Notes under the pieces: generated by a model
Databases searched by the model: none
The model's input: only the letters and a program-made list of their open reading frames with translations
Told to the model about the DNA's origin: nothing
Part shown: in pieces, positions 16,365-25,405 of the stretch
How positions within the stretch are numbered: position 1 is the first letter of the stretch
Layout: the number at the start of each line of letters is the position of its first letter
Assembly (NCBI RefSeq): GCF_001306455.1
Contig: NZ_LGTQ01000005.1
Span: forward strand, 744,001-808,000
DNA from: Jiulongibacter sediminis
Lineage (GTDB): Bacteria; Bacteroidota; Bacteroidia; Cytophagales; Spirosomataceae
Direction of reading: 5' to 3'
Length of the DNA: 64,000 nt
Position numbers and translations under genes: made by a program

Positions 16365-18577
16365 TGCAAATTTTAAGAGTAGACCATACAGACTTTACCT
16401 TGGTTATTGAATGCAATAACCTAGAATCTACTTTTAACAAAGCAAGTAAAAGGCAAACTCAAATTTTTAATGCTACCTCCTACTCAGTCAATGAAGGAGA
16501 ATTATCAATTTATAATTTCGAATCTAGGCAACTTGAGAAACTAATAGATTGCAGAACCTATCCGTTAATCTTTGAGAACAAAGATTATTTTATTGGAATT
16601 ACCTTCAAAGATAAAGCCGTAGTAAAATCACCTTACATTTATTCCAAACTCAAAGAAGTTGAAGAGAAATTTTTCTATCGTGAAGAACTTGGTTTTTTAG
16701 CGGGAACCATAAACTTCGGAAATGATCTTGGCAAAAGTCATCTGGAAATAAGATTTACAAATGACAATTTACTTCAAGAAATTAATCTTGAATTCGAAGT
16801 CTTCCCGACCAAACTCAACTACAGAAGCGATTATGAAAAAATTGTTTCAGACATAGAAAAAGAGTATCCCTACCTAGTTCTTGATTTCCTTAAAAAGACC
16901 TATAAATCATTTAAAACTGGTAACACACCAAACACAGACCTAATTTGGTGGCAAGTATTTGGCGGTCTTTATGCTGATTTCCTCCATTCATCAAAATTCA
17001 TTTTAAACAAGCCGCATAGCCGAATAATTAGGCAAACCAAGTATTTAAAAGCTGACAGAATTCAAAAATGGACAAGTGCTTTAGAAGAAGAATATTCACA
17101 GTTCAAATCATTCCCAAATAAGAATTACCGGTCGGAGTATAAAACGTTAAGTTCAAACACTTCCGAAAACCGTTTTTTTAAACATGCAGTTTTTCAAACA
17201 CTAAGGCGATATAAAAAGGTTAAATCATTTATAGAAAGACGTTTTTCAAATTCAATATCTGAGAACTTCAAATCTGAACTCTCCCAAATAGAAAAGCAAC
17301 TTAAAATTATTTCAATAAATCCGTTCTTCAGAACTATAGACGATTTTCATGGCATAAAGCAAGAATCACTTGTTTTGCAAAAAGCTACAGGCTACAGCAC
17401 TATCTATAAATCATGGATAATGCTGAACAGCGGACTGAAGTTTTTGGATGGTATTCAGAAAATAGAACTAAAAAATATCGCTGACTTATATCAAATTTGG
17501 TGCTTCCTAGAAATAAAGAATGTTTTACAAAATCTATTGGGTAAAGAAAATCCTGATGATGTTGATTTAGCAGAGATTCAAATTGATGATTTCGTTTTCA
17601 AAATTGAACGTGGTGTAAAGTCTAAAGTCTCTTTCTTCAATAAAGATGGAGAAAAAATCGACTTGTTTCATGACTTCTCGTATAATACTTCAGAATCGCA
17701 AAATGTCAAATCATTTACAGTAAATCAACGTCCCGATATTGTCCTAAGAATAACAAAGAATGATTTGAAGGAGAACTATGTTCTGACTTATTTGTATGAT
17801 GCCAAATACCGACTTGCATCAGACGACAGAGAAGGCTCTCCTGATTTACCAACTGAAGACTCTATCAATCAAATGCACCGATATAGAGATGCTATATATT
17901 ATGTAAACAAGGACAAAGTAAAACCTGAAAAAGAAGTAATTGGTGCTTATATACTTTTCCCTGGTTCAGGAGAGATTGAAACCATAAAAAAACTTGACTA
18001 CTATAAATCAATTGAATCTGTAAATATTGGAGCATTTCCTTTAAGACCAAACGACTATTCAAACAGAGCTTTATTAGAAGACCATTTAAGAACAATAATT
18101 GGACTTGATACTGAGTCAATTTTGAATGATGTTTCACCACAAAAAGAAAGTGCCTACGAGTCTCCAAACCCATTTGTTTTAATCGGTTTTGTTCCGTCCG
18201 AAGATCACATGCTTTGTTTTACAAATAGCGAATCACCTTTTTACTATTCTGGAAAAAGTAAACCAACAAAATTTGGTTTTAAGAACTTGAAATACTTTGC
18301 TCCATATATCAAAGAAAAAGGAGTAAGAGAATATTACGAAATAGTTGATTATCAATTAATACCACGAAAAGATATTTTCAAATCCCCCCACCCATTATTT
18401 AAGAATGAGGAGGATGAACGACTTCTAATACGATTGGGTCAACGAGTTTTTATTGATAATGGAAAATACTTGAAGATTTCGGATGGAACTATCGGTCAAA
18501 TTCCATACCGATATACCAATTTGTTGAACATTCGAACACCTCATAATGATAAAATTAAAGTGTTAAAAGTAAGCTAG
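16364..18577 (+). CDS. McrC-like restriction nuclease (DUF2357/DUF524 type)
   Basis: 737 residues. The N-terminal and middle parts fit DUF2357 (beta-rich to about 150, then helical). DUF524-type PD-(D/E)xK nuclease motifs follow: IWCFLEIKNVL near 378-388 (Glu), QRPDIVLRI (Asp458), YLYDAKYRL (Asp479-x-Lys481) and MHRYRDAIYY near 504-513. A further 220 residues of unknown role follow. Proteins of this class partner McrB GTPases in type IV, modification-dependent restriction. It starts inside the McrB stop codon (TAATG). It is strongly AT-rich compared with genes beyond 20 kb, a sign of horizontal acquisition. Confidence 0.85.
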   Translation: MQILRVDHTDFTLVIECNNLESTFNKASKRQTQIFNATSYSVNEGELSIYNFESRQLEKLIDCRTYPLIFENKDYFIGITFKDKAVVKSPYIYSKLKEVEEKFFYREELGFLAGTINFGNDLGKSHLEIRFTNDNLLQEINLEFEVFPTKLNYRSDYEKIVSDIEKEYPYLVLDFLKKTYKSFKTGNTPNTDLIWWQVFGGLYADFLHSSKFILNKPHSRIIRQTKYLKADRIQKWTSALEEEYSQFKSFPNKNYRSEYKTLSSNTSENRFFKHAVFQTLRRYKKVKSFIERRFSNSISENFKSELSQIEKQLKIISINPFFRTIDDFHGIKQESLVLQKATGYSTIYKSWIMLNSGLKFLDGIQKIELKNIADLYQIWCFLEIKNVLQNLLGKENPDDVDLAEIQIDDFVFKIERGVKSKVSFFNKDGEKIDLFHDFSYNTSESQNVKSFTVNQRPDIVLRITKNDLKENYVLTYLYDAKYRLASDDREGSPDLPTEDSINQMHRYRDAIYYVNKDKVKPEKEVIGAYILFPGSGEIETIKKLDYYKSIESVNIGAFPLRPNDYSNRALLEDHLRTIIGLDTESILNDVSPQKESAYESPNPFVLIGFVPSEDHMLCFTNSESPFYYSGKSKPTKFGFKNLKYFAPYIKEKGVREYYEIVDYQLIPRKDIFKSPHPLFKNEEDERLLIRLGQRVFIDNGKYLKISDGTIGQIPYRYTNLLNIRTPHNDKIKVLKVS

Positions 18578-18673
18578 GGCTGAATTTAATAAGCTTTGTT
18601 AAGTAGTAATATACCGACAAAGTTGAGATTTCGAATCCCAATTTGTTTACTTAAGTTTTAAAAAAATAAAGAT

Positions 18674-19225
18674 ATGATGGCTTTAAACCATCTGCTAAGA
18701 TTCTACGTCAACTACCACGACAACGAAAAACCCTTGATTGATCTTATCAAACAAGAGAAATATAAGGAGGCTTTCCCATTATTTATCTCCTTTAAGAATA
18801 GCTACATGAGTGTTGGCCGAAACTTTAAAGGTGGAAATAATGAGAAAATCTGGGAGACATTGATAGCCTTTGAACCCAAGAATCAAGATGGCGTAGTTAA
18901 ACTATCCGAAAAATTCTCTTCTGATGGGCTTCTGATCAAACAAAACGCTATTTCAGCCTGCTCTAAATTCATTTGGTTATTCGATCATGATGTCATCATT
19001 TTTGACAATAATGTTGCACAGGCTTTGAAGTATTATGGTACTGATTATAACGAGTACTGTGATAAATGGAACGCAAAATACAACGAATGCAGAGTAAGGA
19101 TAACTGAAGGAATTGCCAAATTCAGATTGTCAGAACTTGATCCCATTTTCAATGAAGAATGGTTTGTAAAAAGGACTTATGACCAGATTTTGTGGAATGA
19201 TAGAAAGGCTTTTGAAGGTATATGA
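18674..19225 (+). CDS. Unknown protein of the defence island
   Basis: 183 residues, no signal peptide or membrane helix. I do not recognise a named family. The central pattern ACSKFIWLFDHDVIIFDNNVAQAL (about 94-117), followed by YNEYCDKWNAKY near 125-136, resembles a motif in various uncharacterised bacterial proteins (Ser-Lys-Phe-x-Trp, then (Y/F)D-x3-A-x-AL). It lies 96 bp after the McrC gene on the same strand, without a visible terminator, so it could be read with the operon. It ends 5 bp from the convergent HNH nuclease gene. AT-rich like its neighbours. Confidence 0.65.
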   Translation: MMALNHLLRFYVNYHDNEKPLIDLIKQEKYKEAFPLFISFKNSYMSVGRNFKGGNNEKIWETLIAFEPKNQDGVVKLSEKFSSDGLLIKQNAISACSKFIWLFDHDVIIFDNNVAQALKYYGTDYNEYCDKWNAKYNECRVRITEGIAKFRLSELDPIFNEEWFVKRTYDQILWNDRKAFEGI

Positions 19226-19230
19226 ATTAT

Positions 19231-19869
19231 TTACTTTTTGGCTTTAATGAGTTCTTTTAAGTCTTGAATGGAATTTATGTTTGGATTTCGATGAAGCATG
19301 ACATGGCAATTTGAGCACACCATAAGAAAATCATCGATTTTTGTATTTCTAATCCCCTCAAACTCACCCAAAGGAACAATATGATGAGCTTCAACGTATT
19401 GAACTTCAAAAGTCGTAACAAAAGAAAATCCACAAAGCTGGCAGTCCAGCGTAGGACATTTTTTTAGATACTTTTTCTTTGCCTGCTGAACAATTTTCTG
19501 ATTTCGTTCAATTGTTTTGTGAGCTCTTAATTTTCTTCCTCCTTCTCTAATTGAGTATAATTCGTCAAAATCTTCATCTATAAAATCATTGTTTTTTTGT
19601 TGAAAGTCATTGCCTTGCCATGCTCCTATCCGTTCATCCAACAAAATAGAGTAGATATAAGATTGGCCATCAACTCCTTTGTAATACGAAGGCCTACCTA
19701 GATCACCCATATTCAAAGCTTTTTGAAAATTGTTATATCCTAATTGATGGGACTTCACAGTTTCGATTAGAACTATTCTATTGTTGACCGAGTAATAGAA
19801 AGGTACACCTGTTACAGTAATAAACCATTCTCCTTCAAACTTCAAAATTCGGTTCCAGATTTCTTCCAC
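19231..19869 (-). CDS. HNH endonuclease
   Basis: 212 residues. The C-terminal HNH/zinc fold: CQLCG (Cys143, Cys146), VEAHHIVPL (catalytic His162/His163), Asn in IRNTKIDDF, and CSNCHVMLHR (Cys185, Cys188, His193). The N-terminal 110 residues (ILKFEGEWFITVTG, then FYYSVNNRIVLIET) form a separate domain, probably for substrate recognition, of a type found before HNH modules in restriction-like proteins. It is convergent with the unknown gene and sits at the right edge of the AT-rich defence island, so a defence role is likely by context. Confidence 0.88.
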   Translation of the reverse strand: MEEIWNRILKFEGEWFITVTGVPFYYSVNNRIVLIETVKSHQLGYNNFQKALNMGDLGRPSYYKGVDGQSYIYSILLDERIGAWQGNDFQQKNNDFIDEDFDELYSIREGGRKLRAHKTIERNQKIVQQAKKKYLKKCPTLDCQLCGFSFVTTFEVQYVEAHHIVPLGEFEGIRNTKIDDFLMVCSNCHVMLHRNPNINSIQDLKELIKAKK

Positions 19870-19989
19870 AGTTTCTATGACTTTGGTTTAAAATAATTAA
19901 TCCTTAAAGGGGTCATTCCATTCTTAGGTCTAAACAACTGAACTAAGTCATTTCTTAATAATGGAGTAAAAGAACCTAGCTTTACCCCC

Positions 19990-22332
19990 CTAATTCTCCC
20001 TCCTTTCCTCGGCGGCATAAAAATCAAAGCGGTTATGTTCGGTGGGGGTGGCTAGTAGTACGGCCGGTTTTATTTTCCCTTTCACTGTTTCCTGGTAGGC
20101 ATAAGACATCCAGGTTTGTTCATAAGGTCGCTCCCATTTGACATCCAGAAACAATTTGCGATTACCCTCTTTAGAAACCAGCTGCGGCCAGTTGCAGTAA
20201 TACACTTCGCCGGTGGCATAGGCCAGTCCGTTCAGCGATTTTACGTTCTTAAAGTTTAGATCAGGAGCCTCGGTAGGGTCATCTGAGACCTTGGTCGGTT
20301 TTTCCTGAAATAATGCCGCTCTTACCTCCTGAGGCACATTATGCCAGCTCCACTGCAATTGATGGTCTCCATAAAACTCAGTAAAATTGAATTTTAGAAA
20401 ATCAAAACCCTCTTTAAGCATGATCTCCAAAGATCGGTGGTATAAATCTTCTACCTTTCTTATGAAGCCATTTCTGCAGGTGGGCTGATCACCGGTATAA
20501 AAGAACATATCATCTTCAAAGAAAAAATAATAATCAAAGTCATTGGCCGCAGCATGCTCCGCTATCCATTGCCGGCCGCCACAGATGCCGATATTGTCTT
20601 TTTGTATATGTTCGATGCCAAATTGCTCGCAAATTTTTTCATAGGCCGGAGTGGTGGAGGCATCGGTAGAGTTATTCAGGAGTATCCGGTGTGGCTCGGT
20701 GATGAACCGCTCGTCATACTGTTTCATGGAGGCCAGGAGGGTTTCCAATTGACGTGGGCTGTTGTAGGTGAGCACATACAAAGCTACTTTATCATTGTTC
20801 GTGTTTTGAGGCCTGACTTTCAGTTCATTTAAAGGGATAGCCGTTTTGTTTTTGACATTTTCAAAAAAAGTAGCGAGGAGGCCATTTTCTTCAATGCCAA
20901 AGTATTGGTAACGCTGTGGGTATTTATACAGCAGAATGGTAAACAATGATTCTTCTGTGCCCATAAAGCCGTCCCGAAGGGTGCTTTCCAGCAGTTGGTA
21001 GTATTCGCCATTGAATTGGGGAATCTCGGCTACCGGTCCTCCAAAAAAGCCACCACGGCATACCTTATTTACCCGGGCACCGGCCAGCTCATTCAGCTTT
21101 GTATAGGTAAAGCCATGAATCTCATCGGCCGCGGCATAAGGAAAAGCAATGAAACTCAGTTTAGTCAAAAGACTTAGCCGGTCAACGACCAAATCATGGG
21201 TAAAATAACCCGGGTGTACGGTATTGGTGATGCCGGCATCTATCCAGTAGAGATGCGTGGAGTGAAAGCGATCAAGCAATTTAGCATCATGCAGCAAAAA
21301 GGGTTTTGACAGCACCAGTGGGTTATACATGGCTAAACGGGCCTGGGTAGATTCTGCCAGCCAAGCGGCCTGCGTGTACCAGCTTTGATCGGTTCTGATG
21401 GCCTGTATAGTATCATAGAACTCATTGATAAACCAGTCTTGAGTTCGTTCTATAAACTGCGTGTTGTGCTCTGATCTTACGTTAAAAACGAACTCCCGAA
21501 GATGTTGATCTCCAAAAACAATGAGGTTATTGGGGACATCTAACAGCTGTCTGAATTTTTCGAGATAGAAGTCATAGCTCCGGGACCAGCCTTCGCTGAG
21601 GGTGTCTCTCCTGATATCCCATAAGCCGGTCACCAGCGTGACTTTGCCGGCGTACAGTTCATGGTAGAGTTCAGCAGGTATTCCCACGATATCTTCGGCT
21701 TCAAGCCCGTAAACATATCCGACATCTTCCAATTGAAGGATGAGAGCTTCCTTCTCGAACTCATCAATAACAGACCACTCTACCCGAATGACTTTCGGCC
21801 GGTATTTTTTCAGGTCTATTTGTTTAAAAATACGATAGTCATACCCCTCAGCATCAATCTTTATAACATCAAAGCCTTTCAGGCTGTGCTTTTCCAACAA
21901 AGTTTTGAAGGTTATACAGGGTACGATCACATTTTGTCCGTAGTTCTCAACCACCTGCCGGTCCTGTTCACTTCCCAGTCCGTTTTTAGGCGGGTAAACA
22001 GCACTCATCCCGGAGAAAGCGGGATGCACCAGACCACGCCCAATGACGGAATGATCAATGGTCAGCATCTCAATTTCACCGTCGTATTCGGCAATGGCTG
22101 CATTTTCAAACAGGTGCCCCTCTTCAGAAAAGTTTTCGCGTAATTGTTCATAATGAACCCTGATGGGCTCAACGAATAAACCTTTGAAAGCATAGGATTT
22201 CAGATACCCCGCCATCTCGTCAAAGGTGATACCATCCATGGCTCCGATGTTCAGTACAAAAAGCTCTTCTCCTTTTCGGCCGAAATGGTGGAGGGCGTCA
22301 TTGAAATAATCCGTTTTCGTAAGGTCTTTCAT
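19990..22332 (-). CDS. Three-domain fusion: FkbM methyltransferase, HtrL/YibB-like domain, GT2-like glycosyltransferase
   Basis: 780 residues, no signal peptide, so cytoplasmic. Residues 1-215 form an FkbM-type SAM methyltransferase (VLNIGAMDGITFDEM near 26-40, FDVIKIDAEGYDY near 154-166). Residues 229-495 resemble the HtrL/YibB family: VTLVTGLWDIRR, LIVFGD, then YWIDAGI near 362-368. Residues 515-780 resemble a family-2-like glycosyltransferase: ALYVLTYNSPRQLETLL, DNIGICGGRQWI and the EDD motif FFFEDDMFF near 603-611. Together it could add and methylate a sugar. Its start overlaps the carbamoyltransferase stop by 4 bp (ATGA), so it is the last gene of a coupled minus-strand operon. Confidence 0.82.
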   Translation of the reverse strand: MKDLTKTDYFNDALHHFGRKGEELFVLNIGAMDGITFDEMAGYLKSYAFKGLFVEPIRVHYEQLRENFSEEGHLFENAAIAEYDGEIEMLTIDHSVIGRGLVHPAFSGMSAVYPPKNGLGSEQDRQVVENYGQNVIVPCITFKTLLEKHSLKGFDVIKIDAEGYDYRIFKQIDLKKYRPKVIRVEWSVIDEFEKEALILQLEDVGYVYGLEAEDIVGIPAELYHELYAGKVTLVTGLWDIRRDTLSEGWSRSYDFYLEKFRQLLDVPNNLIVFGDQHLREFVFNVRSEHNTQFIERTQDWFINEFYDTIQAIRTDQSWYTQAAWLAESTQARLAMYNPLVLSKPFLLHDAKLLDRFHSTHLYWIDAGITNTVHPGYFTHDLVVDRLSLLTKLSFIAFPYAAADEIHGFTYTKLNELAGARVNKVCRGGFFGGPVAEIPQFNGEYYQLLESTLRDGFMGTEESLFTILLYKYPQRYQYFGIEENGLLATFFENVKNKTAIPLNELKVRPQNTNNDKVALYVLTYNSPRQLETLLASMKQYDERFITEPHRILLNNSTDASTTPAYEKICEQFGIEHIQKDNIGICGGRQWIAEHAAANDFDYYFFFEDDMFFYTGDQPTCRNGFIRKVEDLYHRSLEIMLKEGFDFLKFNFTEFYGDHQLQWSWHNVPQEVRAALFQEKPTKVSDDPTEAPDLNFKNVKSLNGLAYATGEVYYCNWPQLVSKEGNRKLFLDVKWERPYEQTWMSYAYQETVKGKIKPAVLLATPTEHNRFDFYAAEERREN

Positions 22333-23900
22333 TTTGTGAAATAGTAGTCAGCAAGTACAAGGCGGTCCAGATGTGTTTGCTCAAATACAATAATGGCATC
22401 GGCGTAGCGACTCAGCAATGGTTTTCCGTTGATATTAAAAGAGGTGTTCAGCAGAACGCCAATACCGGAGTATTTTTCAAATTCGCCGAGCAACTGATAA
22501 AGCCAGGGATTTTGCTTTTGGGTGACGGTTTGCACCCTGGCGGTGTTATCCACATGCGTTATGGCTTGAAGACGTTCTCTCCATTCTTCTCTGACAGTTG
22601 GGCAAAAGCTCATCCAGCGGCTTTCACCGGAAAAATGGAAATACTTTTCGACGTCTTCAAGCCGGCACACCGGTGCAAAGGGCCTGAACCACTCTCGGTT
22701 TTTAACATTCGCATTCAGGACCTCTTTCATATCAGGGTGAGCCGGGTTACAGAGGATACTTCTGTTTCCGAGTGCTCTGGGGCCATGTTCTGAGGGCCCT
22801 CTCACCACGCCCACTATTTTGCCGTCTGAAAGATCTTTGGCCAGGGTTGTTAAATTGAGTTGATTTCCCCGTTTGTCTTCAACATAGGTCATCAGGGTGT
22901 TTTTATCCAATATTTCTATGCCGGCATAGGTGACATCCATGGCCTTTTCGGGTTTGATATGATTCAGGATCATCCCCGCAGCAATACCACAGTCATTGGG
23001 GTTTGGCGGAACAAAGACCGGGCGGTTCAGGGTTTCTTTCAGTCGGGTATTCAGCAGGATGTTCAAAGCACAGCCTCCAACTAGTATCAGCGGAAAATCA
23101 GGGTAATGGTCTAAAAAGGGTTGAACCATCTCTAAAAAGACATTTTCAAAGGCGATTTGAGAAGTTTTGGCAATATCCCATGCGACCTGCCCCACAAACC
23201 TGTTCTGTGGATCAAAAGTCAGATTTATCTTTTCGCCCAATTCTTCCAGCAATTTCCGGTAATTACTGCCGTCTGGTTTACAGCGGTAATAATGTTCAAA
23301 ACGGGGCAGCCAATTTTCAATAAGCTTCCCGTAAGAACATAAACCCATAAGCTTGCCGGGGTAAACGAGGTTGCCAATGCTGAGAGCATGCTCTTTTTGA
23401 ATGTCATTCAAATAGTCGCCGAAACTCATGTAAGGGAAACCCAGGTCCAGATCGAATTTCTCGAGCAAATCAATGCCGGAACGATCCCGAGCCAGGTAGA
23501 TGTTAAAGTAACCGTCATTTCCCCCTCCGTCAAAAGAGACGATCAGGGCTTTTTCATAATCAGTTTGATAGAATCCGCAGGCCGCATGGCTAAGGTGATG
23601 TAAGCAGTTCACATATTTTTGGGCCGGGATGTACTCCTGATAATGAGTAAACTTGCCTTCATCATAGGCATCGGTATTTAAATAATAGCACGTTTCAAAA
23701 GCTAAAATGCCATGTTTCTCTTCTATATATTCGAGCAGATGCCTGATCAGAAAGGGGCGTGTGTAAGATGGCAGGTACTGAGTATATCCGGCATTTTTGA
23801 TAGAGAGAAATCGCTCTATCTCTATCACCGTGATGAGATGACCGTCACTTTCCACTGCCACTGCAGCATTATGAGAACCGTAGAATGAGATATTAGCCAT
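22329..23900 (-). CDS. NodU/CmcH-type carbamoyltransferase
   Basis: 523 residues. The N-terminal ASKHA-like part carries HHLSHAACGFYQ and IVSFDGGGNDG (about 105-130) and VGGCALN (near 273-279). The C-terminal YrdC-like part carries RGPSEHGPRALGNRSIL (about 364-380) and LNTSFNINGKPLLS near the end. The family transfers a carbamoyl group from carbamoyl phosphate, via carbamoyl-AMP, to a hydroxyl, classically on sugars (Nod factors) or antibiotics. Between two glycosyltransferase genes in one operon, a sugar acceptor is likely. Spacing is 7 bp to the upstream glycosyltransferase and a 4-bp overlap to the downstream fusion gene. Confidence 0.92.
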   Translation of the reverse strand: MANISFYGSHNAAVAVESDGHLITVIEIERFLSIKNAGYTQYLPSYTRPFLIRHLLEYIEEKHGILAFETCYYLNTDAYDEGKFTHYQEYIPAQKYVNCLHHLSHAACGFYQTDYEKALIVSFDGGGNDGYFNIYLARDRSGIDLLEKFDLDLGFPYMSFGDYLNDIQKEHALSIGNLVYPGKLMGLCSYGKLIENWLPRFEHYYRCKPDGSNYRKLLEELGEKINLTFDPQNRFVGQVAWDIAKTSQIAFENVFLEMVQPFLDHYPDFPLILVGGCALNILLNTRLKETLNRPVFVPPNPNDCGIAAGMILNHIKPEKAMDVTYAGIEILDKNTLMTYVEDKRGNQLNLTTLAKDLSDGKIVGVVRGPSEHGPRALGNRSILCNPAHPDMKEVLNANVKNREWFRPFAPVCRLEDVEKYFHFSGESRWMSFCPTVREEWRERLQAITHVDNTARVQTVTQKQNPWLYQLLGEFEKYSGIGVLLNTSFNINGKPLLSRYADAIIVFEQTHLDRLVLADYYFTK

Positions 23901-23907
23901 CGTATTA

Positions 23908-25170
23908 TTATAAAGTACCCTCTATTCTATCGCACCAGCCTTTGGAAGCCGAATACGGCCACACCCGCCATTTGGCAGGTACCGGCCCTGTATATTTTCG
24001 CCAGATATTTAACCAGTCTTCACTGGTATTAAAAATAGTCTTCACTTCTTCCTTATCGGCATCTTTTCTGTACAGATCGGCTCCGCTTTCATCAAGGAAA
24101 GCAACAACCAGAAATTCATAATCCTGCTCTGGCAAAGCAGATTTATGAATATCAATGCAATGTTCAAAAATGGTAAAAAATGAATTATCATAATCCTCTA
24201 CGCAGGGGTTTGGAGCCGGTTTACGATCAAGGGTGTGCCGCTGCACTCCCCGGTCTCTAAACCGAATACCGGCATACCGCTCATAATCAGAGAGGGTTCG
24301 TTGTGTTCCAAACCCGTACTTGCCGAAATCATTGGTGAAAGGTTCACCGTCAATACCCAGCAGCTGCTTTACCCTCTTATGCGTGTATTGATTAGCCACA
24401 TGCCAGTTTTCCTTGTCATCCCAATGCTTGGTTCTTCCCTTTCGGGTATATTCATGCCAGGCCACCAGCCGATGCGGATGATACAGATCATACCCATGCG
24501 TATAAGCCCTTACGGCAATACTGATTTCTTCCCCGTGAAAATAGAAGGATGGGTCATGCTGAACTTCCTGGCTAAATGCCCCCAGTGTAAATGCAAAATG
24601 TGCCGAATAAAACCGGGCAGGGACCGGATGTGTTAGCGATTTGGAATCTTCAATAGTTGAAGGCAGGAAAAAGATAATCCCTTCGGGGGTGAAGCGGTCA
24701 AAATCCATTTTCCAGGGTTCCTGAATTCGTCCTTCAGGATCATTCTCAGGATCAAAAGAAGGAACATAGGCTGTTAACAGCGGTTTTGCGACCCCTTGTT
24801 CTCTCAAAGACTCTAACATGGTAATCAATAGCGTGTCCCATCCCTTCACAAACCTGTGATGCGAATCAAGCTGAAGTGTATACTTTTCACCCCGGTAGTG
24901 CTGCTGTACCCTATTTCTGGCCCAACATACACCCTGAGCCTCTTGAAAAGGAATTTTAAGGAACTGTATGTTCGTTTGGGAGAAATACTTGTCGGGTTTG
25001 TCCCAGGTATCTTCTTCTGAAGTTTGCCATGCGACGGTGATGTTCAGGTTTTGCGGCTTATCGGCCTTACCGAGTAAATCATCAAGGGTAGGCACAAGCT
25101 GCGGGTCTCTGTAACTGGCTATCTGGACAAAAATCGAATTCTTTTCAGTTTGTGGTTTGTTTGTAGGCAT
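23908..25170 (-). CDS. GlcNAc-family (PF11397-like) glycosyltransferase 1
   Basis: 420 residues. It starts with IFVQIASYRDPQLVPTLDDL (GT-A Rossmann entry, about 13-32), then EAQGVCWARNRVQQ and the metal-binding equivalent LQLDSHHRF near 99-107, with FYFHGEEISIAVRAYTHG near 209-226. This is the pattern of the GlcNAc glycosyltransferase family that includes the eukaryotic Skp1 hydroxyproline GlcNAc-transferase. The last 110 residues are an additional domain (KPAPNPCVEDYDNSFFTIF and onward). It is the first gene of the three-gene minus-strand operon, divergent from the Thr/Pro-rich protein gene. A protein acceptor is inferred from context only. Confidence 0.85.
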   Translation of the reverse strand: MPTNKPQTEKNSIFVQIASYRDPQLVPTLDDLLGKADKPQNLNITVAWQTSEEDTWDKPDKYFSQTNIQFLKIPFQEAQGVCWARNRVQQHYRGEKYTLQLDSHHRFVKGWDTLLITMLESLREQGVAKPLLTAYVPSFDPENDPEGRIQEPWKMDFDRFTPEGIIFFLPSTIEDSKSLTHPVPARFYSAHFAFTLGAFSQEVQHDPSFYFHGEEISIAVRAYTHGYDLYHPHRLVAWHEYTRKGRTKHWDDKENWHVANQYTHKRVKQLLGIDGEPFTNDFGKYGFGTQRTLSDYERYAGIRFRDRGVQRHTLDRKPAPNPCVEDYDNSFFTIFEHCIDIHKSALPEQDYEFLVVAFLDESGADLYRKDADKEEVKTIFNTSEDWLNIWRKYTGPVPAKWRVWPYSASKGWCDRIEGTL

Positions 25171-25405
25171 TCGGTCCGGATTAGGCTGTTTTCACTAAGA
25201 CACTTTGGAAATCGAAAAATAGCTAAAATTTCAGGGACTTTTCAAAGTAGCTTTCTCAAGTCCATTGAATTTCAAAAAATAAGATTCAAAAGATCGGGCG
25301 GATGAGAAGACATGACATCTTTAAATTCCGAAATGGCCGTCGGTAGAAATAATTGTCTTAACTTTCCTGAGTCATATAGCTTCTACTCAAAACAGTATAC
25401 ATTCC
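25171..25405. promoter_or_regulatory. Divergent intergenic region of the glycosylation cassette
   Basis: 235 bp separating the minus-strand glycosylation operon from the plus-strand mucin-like gene, and therefore holding both promoters. No element is clear enough to assign. Confidence 0.4.
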
